A stretch of 64,000 nucleotides of DNA from Oceanobacillus saliphilus (GCF_023522835.1 NZ_JALCZU010000001.1:62001-126000); one strand, 5' to 3'; shown: positions 48,771 through 57,309, numbered from the stretch's first letter. Program-made: numbers and translations. The notes: generated by a model not told the origin, from the sequence alone.

Positions 48771-48980
48771 CTATGCATCTTCCACAAGTCTCGCTACGTC
48801 TCCCCGGCATTTTTTGCACTTACCTCTGAGAAGGACACCATATTCATCATTATGCAGTGTATAGTCTACAATAGTTGTCTCACCGCAATGTGAACAGAAC
48901 ACGTTATTTAGGAGCAGTGCTTGTGTATCTTTAGGAATCTTAGACCATTTTCGTGCTGCTTCGAAATCAATTACTGACAT
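48771..48980 (-). CDS. Small zinc-ribbon protein, 69 residues
   Basis: Soluble protein with two CxxC pairs: FCSHCGETTIVDYTLHNDEY and RGKCKKCRGDVARLVED, a treble-clef or zinc-ribbon pattern with about 25 residues between pairs. The N-terminus (SVIDFEAARKWSKIPKDTQA) is helical. AAGGGGAAG lies upstream of the ATG at 48980. Its function is unknown to me; it has its own terminator. Confidence 0.8.
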   Translation of the reverse strand: MSVIDFEAARKWSKIPKDTQALLLNNVFCSHCGETTIVDYTLHNDEYGVLLRGKCKKCRGDVARLVEDA

Positions 48981-49220
48981 TCTAAACTTCCCCTTACAGT
49001 TAAATTACTTATGAAACTTAACTATAACATCTCCCTTAGATTCTGAAAACCTATACCCAAAAAGTGGTAAAACGTTTAAGATAATAGGCTTTCACTCTGA
49101 AGGGATGCAGTATTCCATATGCTATGTAGAATACCCTGAAGTCTTTTGACATAGTGGTCCAAAATGGCGTCCCTATTTAATACAAAATTTATCGCATTAA
49201 GTCTTGGTAATATGGCAGTC

Positions 49221-49275
49221 ATTTTTTTGATGAAGATCTTTTATAACAGATTTACCTACTCTCTTTAATCTTCAT
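49221..49275 (+). repeat. Single degenerate copy of the 52-bp palindromic repeat
   Basis: TTTTTTTGATGAAGATCTTT, then ACAGATTTACCTACTCTCTT and TAATCTTCATA reproduce the right arm, spacer and next left arm, in the same orientation as the arrays. Confidence 0.65.
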
Positions 49276-49281
49276 ATACTA

Positions 49282-49425
49282 TTAACTCAACAACCCCACG
49301 ATACTCCTCCACCGGACTCCAGACGGGAGAGTGCTCCGGTCAAGCGGTACCAGCGAGCAAACCCAGGCCGGACGATGTACCTTCCCCTCCATCCGCCTCA
49401 CTTCCCTCCCTGCAAAAAAAACGGC
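49282..49425 (-). other. GC-rich island of unknown origin
   Basis: A stretch of about 140 bases far richer in G+C than its neighbours. On the minus strand it contains GGTACATCGTCCGGCCTGGG and CGCTGGTACCGC, able to pair GGTAC with GTACC, and CCGGAGCACTC with GGAGTCCGG. An overlapping open frame (69 codons, ending TAA or similar at 49282) is not convincing as a gene. A structured RNA or a foreign fragment is possible. Confidence 0.45.
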
Positions 49426-49435
49426 TCCACCGCTT

Positions 49436-50272
49436 CTAAAAAGAAGCAAAAGAACCGTCACCATGATTCCCCGCTGCGTGTTGCAGCTCATAGGAGAATA
49501 GGTTGTTTAAATTTTCTATAACATAATCTGGTTTTATAAGCGATGTTTCTAGGTCTTTTTCACTTGAAACTCCTGTTAGTACTAAGCATGTTCCAAAGTC
49601 TTTCGTTTTCCCCAATTGAATATCCGTTTCCAAACGATCACCGATGACTAAAATTTTATTTCTGTCAACACCAAGCAAGTCGATGATTTTAGTTCCATAC
49701 ATATCGGAAGGTTTTCCAATCACTTTATCTATTTTTTGGCCAGAAGCAACTTCTATCGCACTTGCAAGAGCCATGGTGTCTGGAATAAATCCACCGGGGA
49801 CCGGACAAATTGAATCGGGATTGGTAATAAAAAGTTTTTTACAGTGGCGAACAGCATTCATGGCCATTTGCAAATCGCTATATGTAAAGGATCTGTCCAG
49901 TCCCACCAGCACATGCGTTGCTTTTAGCGGATTATCCGTAATAGGAATCGAAAAGTTTTGCAATTCCTTTTTTATTGCGTCTTCCCCAATGGTAAAAACG
50001 GAAACTTCGGTCGACATCTCAGCAAAATAAAGTGCTGATATATAAGGTGCTGTAATCATTTCTTCTAAGTGCACTTCTAATCCCAGACGTTCAAGACGTT
50101 CTTTCCCCTCTTCCCTCGTTATTGTAGGGGAATTGGTTATAAAAAGAACCTTTTTCTGGTGCCTTCGTATCATCTCCAATACCTTTTTTACCCCTGGCAG
50201 CAACTGGTCACCAATATAAATCGTGCCATCTAAATCAAAACAATATGCATCGTAGTGGTCAGGTGAAATCAT
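49436..50272 (-). CDS. HAD-IIA family phosphatase (NagD-like)
   Basis: Sugar- or nucleotide-phosphate phosphatase of about 278 residues. Motif I is CFDLDGTIYIGDQL with the nucleophile Asp, motif II is FITNSPTITREEG, the cap region includes HVLVGLDRSFTYSDLQMAMN, and IGKPSDMYGTKII and VIGDRLETDIQLGK hold motifs III and IV. The start is the ATG at 50272 (GGGAGG upstream). The last 11 residues (GNHGDGSFASF) are encoded by a copy of the dispersed GGGGACGGTTC element, so the natural C-terminus has been replaced. As last gene of the Ugp-like operon it may dephosphorylate glycerol phosphates, like glycerol-1-phosphatases in this family. Confidence 0.9.
   Translation of the reverse strand: MISPDHYDAYCFDLDGTIYIGDQLLPGVKKVLEMIRRHQKKVLFITNSPTITREEGKERLERLGLEVHLEEMITAPYISALYFAEMSTEVSVFTIGEDAIKKELQNFSIPITDNPLKATHVLVGLDRSFTYSDLQMAMNAVRHCKKLFITNPDSICPVPGGFIPDTMALASAIEVASGQKIDKVIGKPSDMYGTKIIDLLGVDRNKILVIGDRLETDIQLGKTKDFGTCLVLTGVSSEKDLETSLIKPDYVIENLNNLFSYELQHAAGNHGDGSFASF
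49440..49466 (-). repeat. Dispersed GGGGACGGTTC element inside a coding end
   Basis: The minus strand reads GGAATCATGGTGACGGTTCT then TTTGCTTCTTTTTAG. This is the same element as at 46436 with one change, and it forms the last codons and stop of the HAD phosphatase gene. Confidence 0.75.
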
Positions 50273-50294
50273 GATGTAGTAATGACCTCCCAAC

Positions 50295-51098
50295 CTAACG
50301 CATGAAAACGTTTTGTTCTAAATAGTCTTTTCCTGTACGCAATTCTTCCAATGAAGTGCCTGGAGCATATTCTAAAATAAGTTCGCAATCGATTTTTTCT
50401 TGATTCACAACATCTATGATTGCTTGCCAATCCATTTTCCCTTTACCGACAGGCATATGATCATCGCTAGTTCCCATATTATCGTGCAGATGAAGAGCTA
50501 TTAATCTATCCTTAATAGATTTAATTACATCTGGTACATTCCATCCGTCTAACTGGGCATGTCCCACATCAATTAAATATCCTGCTGTGTCATCCATTCC
50601 TCTAAGAAAATCGATAAACTCCTCTTCCGTCAAAATCGCGCTGCCCTGATAACCAACATTTTCTATAGCCAATTTTACATGAAGCGGCTTCGCTATCTCG
50701 CATAATTCGTTAATATACGCTTTAGCACGTTGTTGTGCGAGTTTTTTATCAAAGACAGGAGAAAAACAAAATCCCGGATGGATGACAACATGACTGGCAC
50801 CGATCATGCCGGCAAACTCTATCGCTTTTTTATATTCACGAAAAGATGCCTCACGTATGGCTTTATTCTCACTTGTTATATTAATATCCCATGCCGGGGG
50901 GTGGATGGAAAATGCAACTGGCAAATCCTTTAATTTGGGAGCGATACTGTCGAAAAGCATCTCCATCTCATTCCATTTCTCACCATCCATCATTAACTCA
51001 ATTTTATCTGCACCATGCTCCATTAATCGTTGAATATTTTCCATTAAATCTTCATTTAATAGTGGTAAATCGGAATAGATAATCGCTTTATTTGTCAT
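50295..51098 (-). CDS. Sugar phosphate isomerase/epimerase family TIM-barrel protein
   Basis: TIM-barrel enzyme of 267 residues in the xylose-isomerase-like/AP endonuclease 2 fold. Metal-ligand strands can be seen: HVVIHPGFCFSPV, LAIENVGYQGSAIL (Glu), GYLIDVGHAQLDGW (Asp and His), LIALHLHDNMGTSDDHMPVG (His, Asp, His) and LILEYAPGTSLEEL (Glu). The site looks intact. The start ATG overlaps the ATPase stop by four bases. The reaction is unknown; in this operon it probably acts on the imported glycerol-phosphate or phosphodiester compound. Confidence 0.85.
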   Translation of the reverse strand: MTNKAIIYSDLPLLNEDLMENIQRLMEHGADKIELMMDGEKWNEMEMLFDSIAPKLKDLPVAFSIHPPAWDINITSENKAIREASFREYKKAIEFAGMIGASHVVIHPGFCFSPVFDKKLAQQRAKAYINELCEIAKPLHVKLAIENVGYQGSAILTEEEFIDFLRGMDDTAGYLIDVGHAQLDGWNVPDVIKSIKDRLIALHLHDNMGTSDDHMPVGKGKMDWQAIIDVVNQEKIDCELILEYAPGTSLEELRTGKDYLEQNVFMR

Positions 51099-52228
51099 GC
51101 CAAAACCCTGCTTTCTTCTTTATTTTTGTAATCAGCGTCCAATAGTTCTTCCGGGTACCCAATGGAATTTCCCGTTCCTTTATGGAAAAAGTGAATCCGG
51201 TCCATCATTGGCCGGAAATATACTGTATCTCCTTTATACCAATGTTTATGATCACTGGCTGCAACCACTTCCTGCCCATCCAGATCGATATAAACGCTAT
51301 AGTTGCTTCCCAGGTTTTCGGTATATTTCACCTTGCCTCGATAGCCATTTGAAAAGGAGGCAGTGGATAGCTCCACATGTTCTGGCCGGATACCGAACAA
51401 CAGGTCTGATGTATTCCGTTGTTTAATATGTTTCAACCATATTTCATTTAATTCAAAGGACTGCTGGCCAATTGAAATAGACTTTTCGTGATAATTCATT
51501 TCTAAAATATTCGTTGGTGGAGAACCAATGAACTTTGCCGTAAAGACATTAGCCGGCCGATGATATACATTTGTTGGTGTATCCAGCATTTGCAGCTCTC
51601 CGTTATACATCAGTGCAATGCGGTCAGCAAACGTCATCGCTTCAATCTGGTCATGCGTGACATATACCATCGTTTGCTTAAACATATCATGTATTTTAAG
51701 AAGTTCTTTACGAGCCGATACACGAAGCTGTGCATCCAAGTTCGATAAAGGTTCATCCAATAAGAAAAAGTCACTTCGCTTTACAGTTGCTCTTGCCAAT
51801 GCAACACGCTGGCGTTGTCCGCCAGACAAATCCTTAGGCAGACGGTCCTCCAATCCTTTTAGCTGCAGCATGTCCAAAACGAAATCAAGTCTCGACTGAA
51901 TCTCTTCTTTAGAGAGTTTTTGTACCTTTAAGCCATAAATAATGTTCTGCTTTAACGTCATATGGGGATATAAGGCATAGTTTTGGAAAACCATCGCCGC
52001 GTTTCGTTTCCCGCTCGGAACATCATTCATTTTTTTGCCATTCATAAACAGACTGCCTTCTGTAATATCTTCTAATCCAGCAATCATTCGTAATGTGGTA
52101 GATTTCCCGCACCCTGATGGTCCAAGTAAAATTAAACGCTCCCCCTCTCTAATGGTAAAATTCAAATCTTTGACAACTTCTGTATTTCCATAGGATTTTT
52201 TGACATGTTCAAATCTAATTTCCTTCAT
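51095..52228 (-). CDS. ugpC: ABC transporter ATPase, UgpC/MsmK type
   Basis: ATPase of 377 residues of the carbohydrate CUT1 class. Walker A is LLGPSGCGKSTTLRMIAG, signature is KDLSGGQRQRVALARATVKR, Walker B is FFLLDEPLSNLDAQLRVSA and the H-loop is MVYVTHDQIEAMTFADRIAL. The C-terminal TOBE/MalK-type regulatory domain is present (LLFGIRPEHVEL). The second ATG (52228) is preferred because GGAGG lies six bases before it. It powers the permease pair encoded upstream. Confidence 0.93.
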   Translation of the reverse strand: MKEIRFEHVKKSYGNTEVVKDLNFTIREGERLILLGPSGCGKSTTLRMIAGLEDITEGSLFMNGKKMNDVPSGKRNAAMVFQNYALYPHMTLKQNIIYGLKVQKLSKEEIQSRLDFVLDMLQLKGLEDRLPKDLSGGQRQRVALARATVKRSDFFLLDEPLSNLDAQLRVSARKELLKIHDMFKQTMVYVTHDQIEAMTFADRIALMYNGELQMLDTPTNVYHRPANVFTAKFIGSPPTNILEMNYHEKSISIGQQSFELNEIWLKHIKQRNTSDLLFGIRPEHVELSTASFSNGYRGKVKYTENLGSNYSVYIDLDGQEVVAASDHKHWYKGDTVYFRPMMDRIHFFHKGTGNSIGYPEELLDADYKNKEESRVLA

Positions 52229-52239
52229 AGTTACCTCCA

Positions 52240-53064
52240 TTACTTAATTCCGGATGAAGTAAATGTTCCAATAATATACTTCTGGAACGTTAAATATAAA
52301 ATGAGCGGAATAATCATGGTTATGACCGATACAGCCATTGCAACCGTAAAGTTTGTTCCACCCTCCGAGCTGATGTACATTTGCAGTGCCAATGGCAAGG
52401 TATAATTTTCTGTTGTTTTTAAAATAAGAACCGGCCAGACAAATTCATTCCATGAACTGATGAAAAACCAGATTCCTACAGATGTTACGGCAGGTCGTAC
52501 TAAAGGAAAGACAATATCTTTCATGATTTTTCCGTGCCCCAAATTATCCAAGCGTGCAACTTCTATAAGAGAAAGCGGAATACTTCTCATCGATTGTGTA
52601 ATCAGGAAAATACCTATTGCATCCGCCAGCTGCGGTAAGATTACTCCCCACACACTGTCTAGCAATCCCAAATCCGAGATAATCAAGTAGTTGGGAATCA
52701 TGGTCACGGTAAAGGGAATGAAAATCGTACTAATGAGTAAAAAATAAACGATTTCTTTCCCTTTGAATTGGAAATAAACAAAAGCGTATGCTGCCAAAAA
52801 AGAAGTAAACACCTTAAAAATCGTGGCAACGGACGCAATGATAAAGGTATTCATCGTCACCTTTAAGACAGGCAACGTATCAAAAAATGTAATATAGTTT
52901 TCCAATGTAGGATGCAAAGAAAAGATGTTCAGGACATTATTGTACGCATCTTCCAATGGTTTAAAGGACATACCAACCGCATAAATAATAGGAAATACCA
53001 ATACAAGAACGGTGGCCATAAAGATAACATGCCAAGTGAATTCTACTGTTCGATTAATTTTCAT
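52240..53064 (-). CDS. ugpE: ABC transporter permease, UgpE type
   Basis: Inner membrane permease of about 274 residues with six helices and the EAA loop: IEVARLDNLGHGKIMKDIVF before PLVRPAVTSVGIWFFISSWN. It ends GTFTSSGIK, the usual CUT1 tail (IxGxxxGAxKG-like). The start is the ATG at 53064 (GGGGAA upstream); the gene overlaps the end of ugpA by 11 bases. It forms the pore with UgpA. Confidence 0.92.
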   Translation of the reverse strand: MKINRTVEFTWHVIFMATVLVLVFPIIYAVGMSFKPLEDAYNNVLNIFSLHPTLENYITFFDTLPVLKVTMNTFIIASVATIFKVFTSFLAAYAFVYFQFKGKEIVYFLLISTIFIPFTVTMIPNYLIISDLGLLDSVWGVILPQLADAIGIFLITQSMRSIPLSLIEVARLDNLGHGKIMKDIVFPLVRPAVTSVGIWFFISSWNEFVWPVLILKTTENYTLPLALQMYISSEGGTNFTVAMAVSVITMIIPLILYLTFQKYIIGTFTSSGIK

Positions 53065-53968
53065 AATAGATTCCCCGATCTGCAAACTTGAAGTAAAGGA
53101 ACAACAAAACGAGAAATAGTCCCATCGTCATAATAGATAAAGTAGCAGAGTGACCTGTCCGGTAAACCACAAATGCTTCATGGTAGGCATGGTAGATTAA
53201 GTTCGAGCTCGCATAATCCGGCCCGCCCTGTGTCACAACTTTTACGGGTGTAAACACATATTGCAAGCTTTGCACAATCGTCAGAATAAATACGTAAACC
53301 CCGGTAGCACTGCTCATCGGCAAAATAATTTGGAGGAAAATACGCCACAACGGTATATTATCCAATCGGGCGGACTCAATGATTTCCTTCGATATCCCAT
53401 TAATGGATGCATAAAGCAGAATAAAATTATAGCCAAACACTTTCCAGGACGTAATCAGACTCAATACGAGAATGACCCACCCCTCTGTTTTCGTCCAATT
53501 TGGAATCTCCAAACCAATCCATCCAAATACAATCGCTACTGGTCCGGAAACAGGATTAAGAATCCACGTGAACAATATCGAACCAACTACTAAAGAAATA
53601 AACGCTGGTAAAAATAACGCACTTTTATAAAAACCGTTCCATCGCTGCAAAACAACCCCAATAACAAAAGCAAAGATATATGGAACAACACAGTTAATGG
53701 CGAGTAATATGACAATATAAAGAAAGGTATTCCCAAGTATTTGATAGGTTCTTGGGTCACCCAGTACTTCCATATAATTCTTGAAGCCGACAAATTCCTT
53801 CTCTGGACTGATCATGTTCCAGTCAAAAAAGCTCAAATAGACCGTGTATAAAAAAGGCCAGAAAGTAAAGACAGCAAAAATAATGATGGAAGGAATCAAT
53901 AGACCATAACCAATCGCATTTTCACGATTTAGCTGCAACGATTTTCTTACTGCTGCAAAAGCACTCAT
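53054..53968 (-). CDS. ugpA: ABC transporter permease, UgpA type
   Basis: Permease of about 304 residues. It has six membrane segments (IPSIIIFAVFTFWPFLYTVY first) and an EAA loop with IIESARLDNIPLWRIFLQII, then PMSSATGVYVFILTIVQSLQ. FDWNMISPEKEFVGFKNYME after the first helix is the usual CUT1 periplasmic start. The ATG at 53968 has GGAGG upstream. It lies 114 bases after the binding-protein gene. Confidence 0.92.
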   Translation of the reverse strand: MSAFAAVRKSLQLNRENAIGYGLLIPSIIIFAVFTFWPFLYTVYLSFFDWNMISPEKEFVGFKNYMEVLGDPRTYQILGNTFLYIVILLAINCVVPYIFAFVIGVVLQRWNGFYKSALFLPAFISLVVGSILFTWILNPVSGPVAIVFGWIGLEIPNWTKTEGWVILVLSLITSWKVFGYNFILLYASINGISKEIIESARLDNIPLWRIFLQIILPMSSATGVYVFILTIVQSLQYVFTPVKVVTQGGPDYASSNLIYHAYHEAFVVYRTGHSATLSIMTMGLFLVLLFLYFKFADRGIYYEN

Positions 53969-54082
53969 GTATATGTCCTCCACTTACGTATAAAGAATGG
54001 TCATGGCCCGCCAAGGATAGATTCAATCCATCCTTAGCTCCTTAGCGAACCATGTTTTGATCATTTTTAAGCTGGACGCCAA

Positions 54083-55369
54083 TTACTTCAGCAAAGCATT
54101 AATTTTTTCTTCTGTTGACCTTAAGCCTTCCTCGACAGATATGCTTCCACCAAGAATTTGGTCTCGAAGATCTAACAGTAATTGTTCCGCTTGTAATCCA
54201 GCATCTCCCGGGAAGGAAGCCCACGGCACAATACCTTCCATTTGCTCCATGGCTGCGGTCATCATTTCATTTTCTTCCAAATAGGTTTTCAGACCATTTT
54301 CCGCATCTGCAACATCGTTACGTGGAGGAACATACCCTGTCCCCTTTGTCCATTCTGCCACCGACTCAATGCTATACAGATATCTCATAAACTCCCAAGC
54401 TGCCTTTTGTTCTTCATCATTCTGAGCAGTAATGGAAAGCATGGAACCCCCTGCTGGCAATTTCACATCTTTCCCTTCCCATGCTGGCGATTTCACTGCT
54501 GCTACATCAAATTGTGCATTATCTTGAATGTTGGAACGCTGGGCAATGGTTGTATATGCCATCGCTACGCTTCCATCAATAAAGCTTTGGACACCTTGAT
54601 CCCAGCCAATATGTAAAGCTGTTTCATCTTCTAAAATCATATCTGCCAATAATTGATATGCTTCGATACCTTCATCGGAAGCAAATGTCGCTTTTCCATC
54701 CGTAATAAATTGGGCGCCATTACTTTCTAGCAATGCCTGTGTTGCCCAGTTATCCGCTGGTTCCTGGAAGTAAAAACCGTATTTTCCTGTCTCCTCTTTG
54801 ATGACCTTCGAAAATTCTTTTACTTCTTCCCATGTTTGTGGGCCATTCTCATCCAAACCTGCTTCTCTTAAAATATCTCTATTAATATATAAAACAGGAC
54901 TGCTTAAGGAGTATGGAACACCAACCTGTTCTCCAGCGGAATTCTCCGCTAAACCAAGAATGTTTGACAGAAATTTATCCTGTAAAAACGTCTTATCCTC
55001 TGGAAAATGCTCATCGATTACTGTTTGTGGAGAAACATAGCTAAAGTTGTCTGAGAAGTAATTCAAAAACGACCACCCAACTTGAACAACCGCGGGTGCA
55101 TTCCCTGCTGCAGCTTCTGCCTGCAGATTTTGCATCAATCCCTTATACATATCGGGATTATACTTCGCCACAACCTCCACGGTATCGCTTTGTGCATTAA
55201 AATTTTCCACCAATTGCTTTACCGTTTGTCCCCCTTGTGTTTCTGCATTGACATGCCAATACTCGATCTTTGTTTTTCCATCCTCGGTTGTACTCGCTGC
55301 TTCTGAATTACATGCTACCATGATAAACATCAGTGAAATAAAACAAATTGCTTGTAAAAATCGTTTCAT
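54083..55369 (-). CDS. ugpB: ABC transporter binding lipoprotein, UgpB type
   Basis: Extracellular binding protein of 428 residues with a lipoprotein signal ending FIMVAC (Cys20). KIEYWHVNAETQGGQTVKQL and VENFNAQSDTVEVVAKYNPD open the fold. GVPYSLSSPVLYINRDILRE, AGLDENGPQTWEEVKEFSKV and FIDGSVAMAYTTIAQRSNIQ are typical of glycerol-3-phosphate/glycerophosphodiester binders. G3P or glycerophosphocholine-type ligands are favoured because the operon follows a GlpP antiterminator gene; this is inference. It is the first gene of the transporter operon, behind a leader of 290 bases. Confidence 0.9.
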   Translation of the reverse strand: MKRFLQAICFISLMFIMVACNSEAASTTEDGKTKIEYWHVNAETQGGQTVKQLVENFNAQSDTVEVVAKYNPDMYKGLMQNLQAEAAAGNAPAVVQVGWSFLNYFSDNFSYVSPQTVIDEHFPEDKTFLQDKFLSNILGLAENSAGEQVGVPYSLSSPVLYINRDILREAGLDENGPQTWEEVKEFSKVIKEETGKYGFYFQEPADNWATQALLESNGAQFITDGKATFASDEGIEAYQLLADMILEDETALHIGWDQGVQSFIDGSVAMAYTTIAQRSNIQDNAQFDVAAVKSPAWEGKDVKLPAGGSMLSITAQNDEEQKAAWEFMRYLYSIESVAEWTKGTGYVPPRNDVADAENGLKTYLEENEMMTAAMEQMEGIVPWASFPGDAGLQAEQLLLDLRDQILGGSISVEEGLRSTEEKINALLK

Positions 55370-55660
55370 ATTTTTCCTCTCCTTTGGATAATAATGAATT
55401 TAAGAAAAAATCCAATTAATAAAAAGTACAAAAAAGCGAAAAGCGTTATTAATTTGCTTCACTTTCTGTTCTTGTTTTTCCACCCTTCCTGAATTTCTCC
55501 TCGTGTTTCTCCTAGATGGCACAGCAGTCTATGCAATCCTCCCTCGGGTCTTGAGCATATACCCTTGTAACCCTAGCAAATCTACCCCGGTAGATTTATC
55601 GTAACCAAACACCATTTCAGATTCTGCACTAGAACCTGCGAGACCACCTCCCAATATGCA
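55370..55660 (-). promoter_or_regulatory. Long leader of the ugp operon
   Basis: A stretch of 290 bases between the glpP-side terminator and ugpB. On the minus strand AAATCTAC and GTAGATTT form an 8-bp hairpin (55578-55597). A short frame starting MVFGYDKSTGVDLLGLQGYM (28 codons) looks coding-like but has no partner. The purine-rich GGAGGATTG, GGAGAAACACGAGGAGAAA run precedes the ugpB ribosome site. It might be the RNA target of GlpP; that is an inference. Confidence 0.4.
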
Positions 55661-55722
55661 GTAAAATAAAAAGACCAAAAATAGACAGTATATATAGATA
55701 TATACCATTTATTTAAGGTCTC
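55661..55722 (-). terminator. Terminator between glpP and ugp, candidate GlpP target
   Basis: On the minus strand AGACC pairs with GGTCT, enclosing AAATA with TATTT and GTATATAT with ATATATAC, then UUUUUAUUUU. It lies 90 bases after the glpP stop and upstream of ugpB. In B. subtilis GlpP binds RNA leaders and stops such terminators from acting when G3P is present. Confidence 0.75.
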
Positions 55723-55809
55723 TCTAACCGCACCATTTTTTATTCACTTTTCAATTATGAGTATACCTTTCTATTATTAATAAGCTATAAAGGTAATGTA
55801 AAGTTTTCA

Positions 55810-56418
55810 TTAAATAAAATGATTGATGTCGTTTTTCCACACCTCTATGTTGGATGTAGAAACAGCGATGGCACCATTATCTAATGCATTTTTTGCATGT
55901 TCCACAGAGGACAATAACCCTCCTGTAATAATAGGAACATGCGATACTTTAGATAGTTTGTTAATAAATTCCGGAACCCTGCTTGGCATAATCTCAATAA
56001 TATCCGATTGATTCTGTTCAATACCTTTTTCCAGGTTTGTATACATATCGGTATCAATTAAAAAAACACGCTGAATAACAAAAATACCGCTTGCCTTCGC
56101 TTTTTTTATAATGCCACTCTTTGTAGTAACGATTGCCGCGGGTTTAATATGTTTTTTAACAAAATCAATTCCGTTTTTATCCATTTGTAATCCGCCAACA
56201 CGCTCCACATGCAATATTACCGGCAGACCATGGGATTGAATAAAGTCAACATACCTTTTAACATTTAGAATCGTTCCTGTCATTAATAAAACAGCACTGA
56301 TATGATCCTTATACTTAATAGCCTTTTCTAAATTCTTCGGGTCTTTCACAGCCGCAACCAACTTATGCTTACGCAGCCTTTCCACTAATCCATCACTCAA
56401 ACTAACCTTTTCCATCAT
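55810..56418 (-). CDS. glpP: Glycerol-3-phosphate-responsive antiterminator GlpP
   Basis: RNA-binding regulator of 202 residues. KHKLVAAVKDPKNLEKAIKY, HISAVLLMTGTILNVKRYVD and PVILHVERVGGLQMDKNGID are characteristic, as are AIVTTKSGIIKKAKASGIFV, EIMPSRVPEFI and PIITGGLLSSVEHAKNALDN. The fold is a TIM barrel that binds G3P. With G3P, GlpP prevents termination in glp leaders of Bacillus. Here the next genes encode a Ugp-like importer and a terminator stands between, so this GlpP probably controls G3P (or precursor) uptake. Two ATGs are possible (56418 and 56415), with GGAGG upstream. Confidence 0.93.
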   Translation of the reverse strand: MMEKVSLSDGLVERLRKHKLVAAVKDPKNLEKAIKYKDHISAVLLMTGTILNVKRYVDFIQSHGLPVILHVERVGGLQMDKNGIDFVKKHIKPAAIVTTKSGIIKKAKASGIFVIQRVFLIDTDMYTNLEKGIEQNQSDIIEIMPSRVPEFINKLSKVSHVPIITGGLLSSVEHAKNALDNGAIAVSTSNIEVWKNDINHFI

Positions 56419-56463
56419 CTAACCTCCCTGAACCATATCATATTACATCCGAGGCGAAAACAG

Positions 56464-56490
56464 AAGGAGCATGGGGACGGTTTCTCCTTC
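56464..56490 (+). repeat. Dispersed GGGGACGGTTC element upstream of glpP
   Basis: AAGGAGCATGGGGACGGTTT followed by CTCCTTC. A C-rich patch CCCCACGTCCCC follows near 56627. Between here and 56781 nothing else is supported except the promoter area of the next gene. Confidence 0.65.
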
Positions 56491-56781
56491 AAACTAATTA
56501 ATGGCAGACTCGTGTGATTCCCAGATGCTGTTGGCCGAATGAGTGATAGGGGCGTGCGGTTTAGCAACTTCACGTGCGTTGCTTAATATATAAAACTTCT
56601 AACTTTAAGAAGGCACCACATAGCTGTCCCCACGTCCCCTTCGTAGGGATGATCGGTTATACTTGAATTTTTCAACTTAATTTTTCGGTCATTAATGATA
56701 ATTACTTTACCTGATCGTTTATTTTCGATACGCTATAACCGGACAATACAAAAAATTCAGTTAAAAAGGAGAGAGATTACA

Positions 56782-57201
56782 ATGCAAATGAATCTGGATA
56801 CCGCCAAGAAATTAATTGAAGGTGCTGAAAAAGAAGCAGAAAAGATTGGTGTGCAGATGGTTATTTCCGTAGTGGATGAAGGCGGCAATTTAATTGCAGT
56901 ACATCGAATGGATGACGCCTGGTTAGCAAGCATTGACATTGCGCAAAACAAAGCCTGGACTTCCGTAGCTTTAAAAATGCCTACTGCTAACTTAGCGGAT
57001 GCAACCGTTCCAAAAGCTGAATTATATGGCTTAAATACTACCAATCAAGGAAAAATTGTTGTCTTCGGTGGCGGAATACCTCTGGTTGAAAATGATAAAG
57101 TAATTGGTGCTGTTGGGGTCAGCGGAAGCACTGTCGACCATGATGTCCAAGTTGCACAAGCAGCGGTCCGTGTTTTTGAAGATCTGATGATTAAAAAATA
57201 A
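56782..57201 (+). CDS. GlcG/HbpS family (DUF336) protein
   Basis: Small protein of 139 residues of the GlcG/HbpS family. MNLDTAKKLIEGAEKEAEKI opens it, followed by VVDEGGNLIAVHRMDDAWLA, then AQNKAWTSVALKMPTANL and VFGGGIPLVENDKVIGAVGV and SGSTVDHDVQVAQAAVRVF. These are family signatures. Members bind heme or a corrinoid-like or flavin cofactor, or accompany glycolate and diol metabolism. The start at 56782 has AAAGGAGAGAG upstream; the longer frame from 56695 is not used. It stands alone, so the ligand is unknown. Confidence 0.88.
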   Translation: MQMNLDTAKKLIEGAEKEAEKIGVQMVISVVDEGGNLIAVHRMDDAWLASIDIAQNKAWTSVALKMPTANLADATVPKAELYGLNTTNQGKIVVFGGGIPLVENDKVIGAVGVSGSTVDHDVQVAQAAVRVFEDLMIKK

Positions 57202-57236
57202 AGGAAGTCTTAAATTTCACTATTATAACGTATAAG

Positions 57237-57289
57237 AAGGGTTGTCCTCCAAAGTTGTTTTTACTGACTTGTGGGACAACCCTTTTTTT
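57237..57289 (+). terminator. Rho-independent terminator of the GlcG-like gene
   Basis: AAGGGTTGTCC and GGACAACCCTT form an 11-bp stem followed by UUUUU on the plus strand. Confidence 0.93.
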
Positions 57290-57309
57290 ATAGTTAAACA
57301 ATAACTTAC

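Noticed and set aside
54242-54616. Plus-strand 124-codon frame inside ugpB
   Set aside because: Shadow of a well-supported binding-protein gene on the other strand.
55430-55660. Group II intron or retroelement remnant in the ugp leader
   Set aside because: No catalytic domain V hairpin or reverse transcriptase sequence is present, so the idea cannot be supported.
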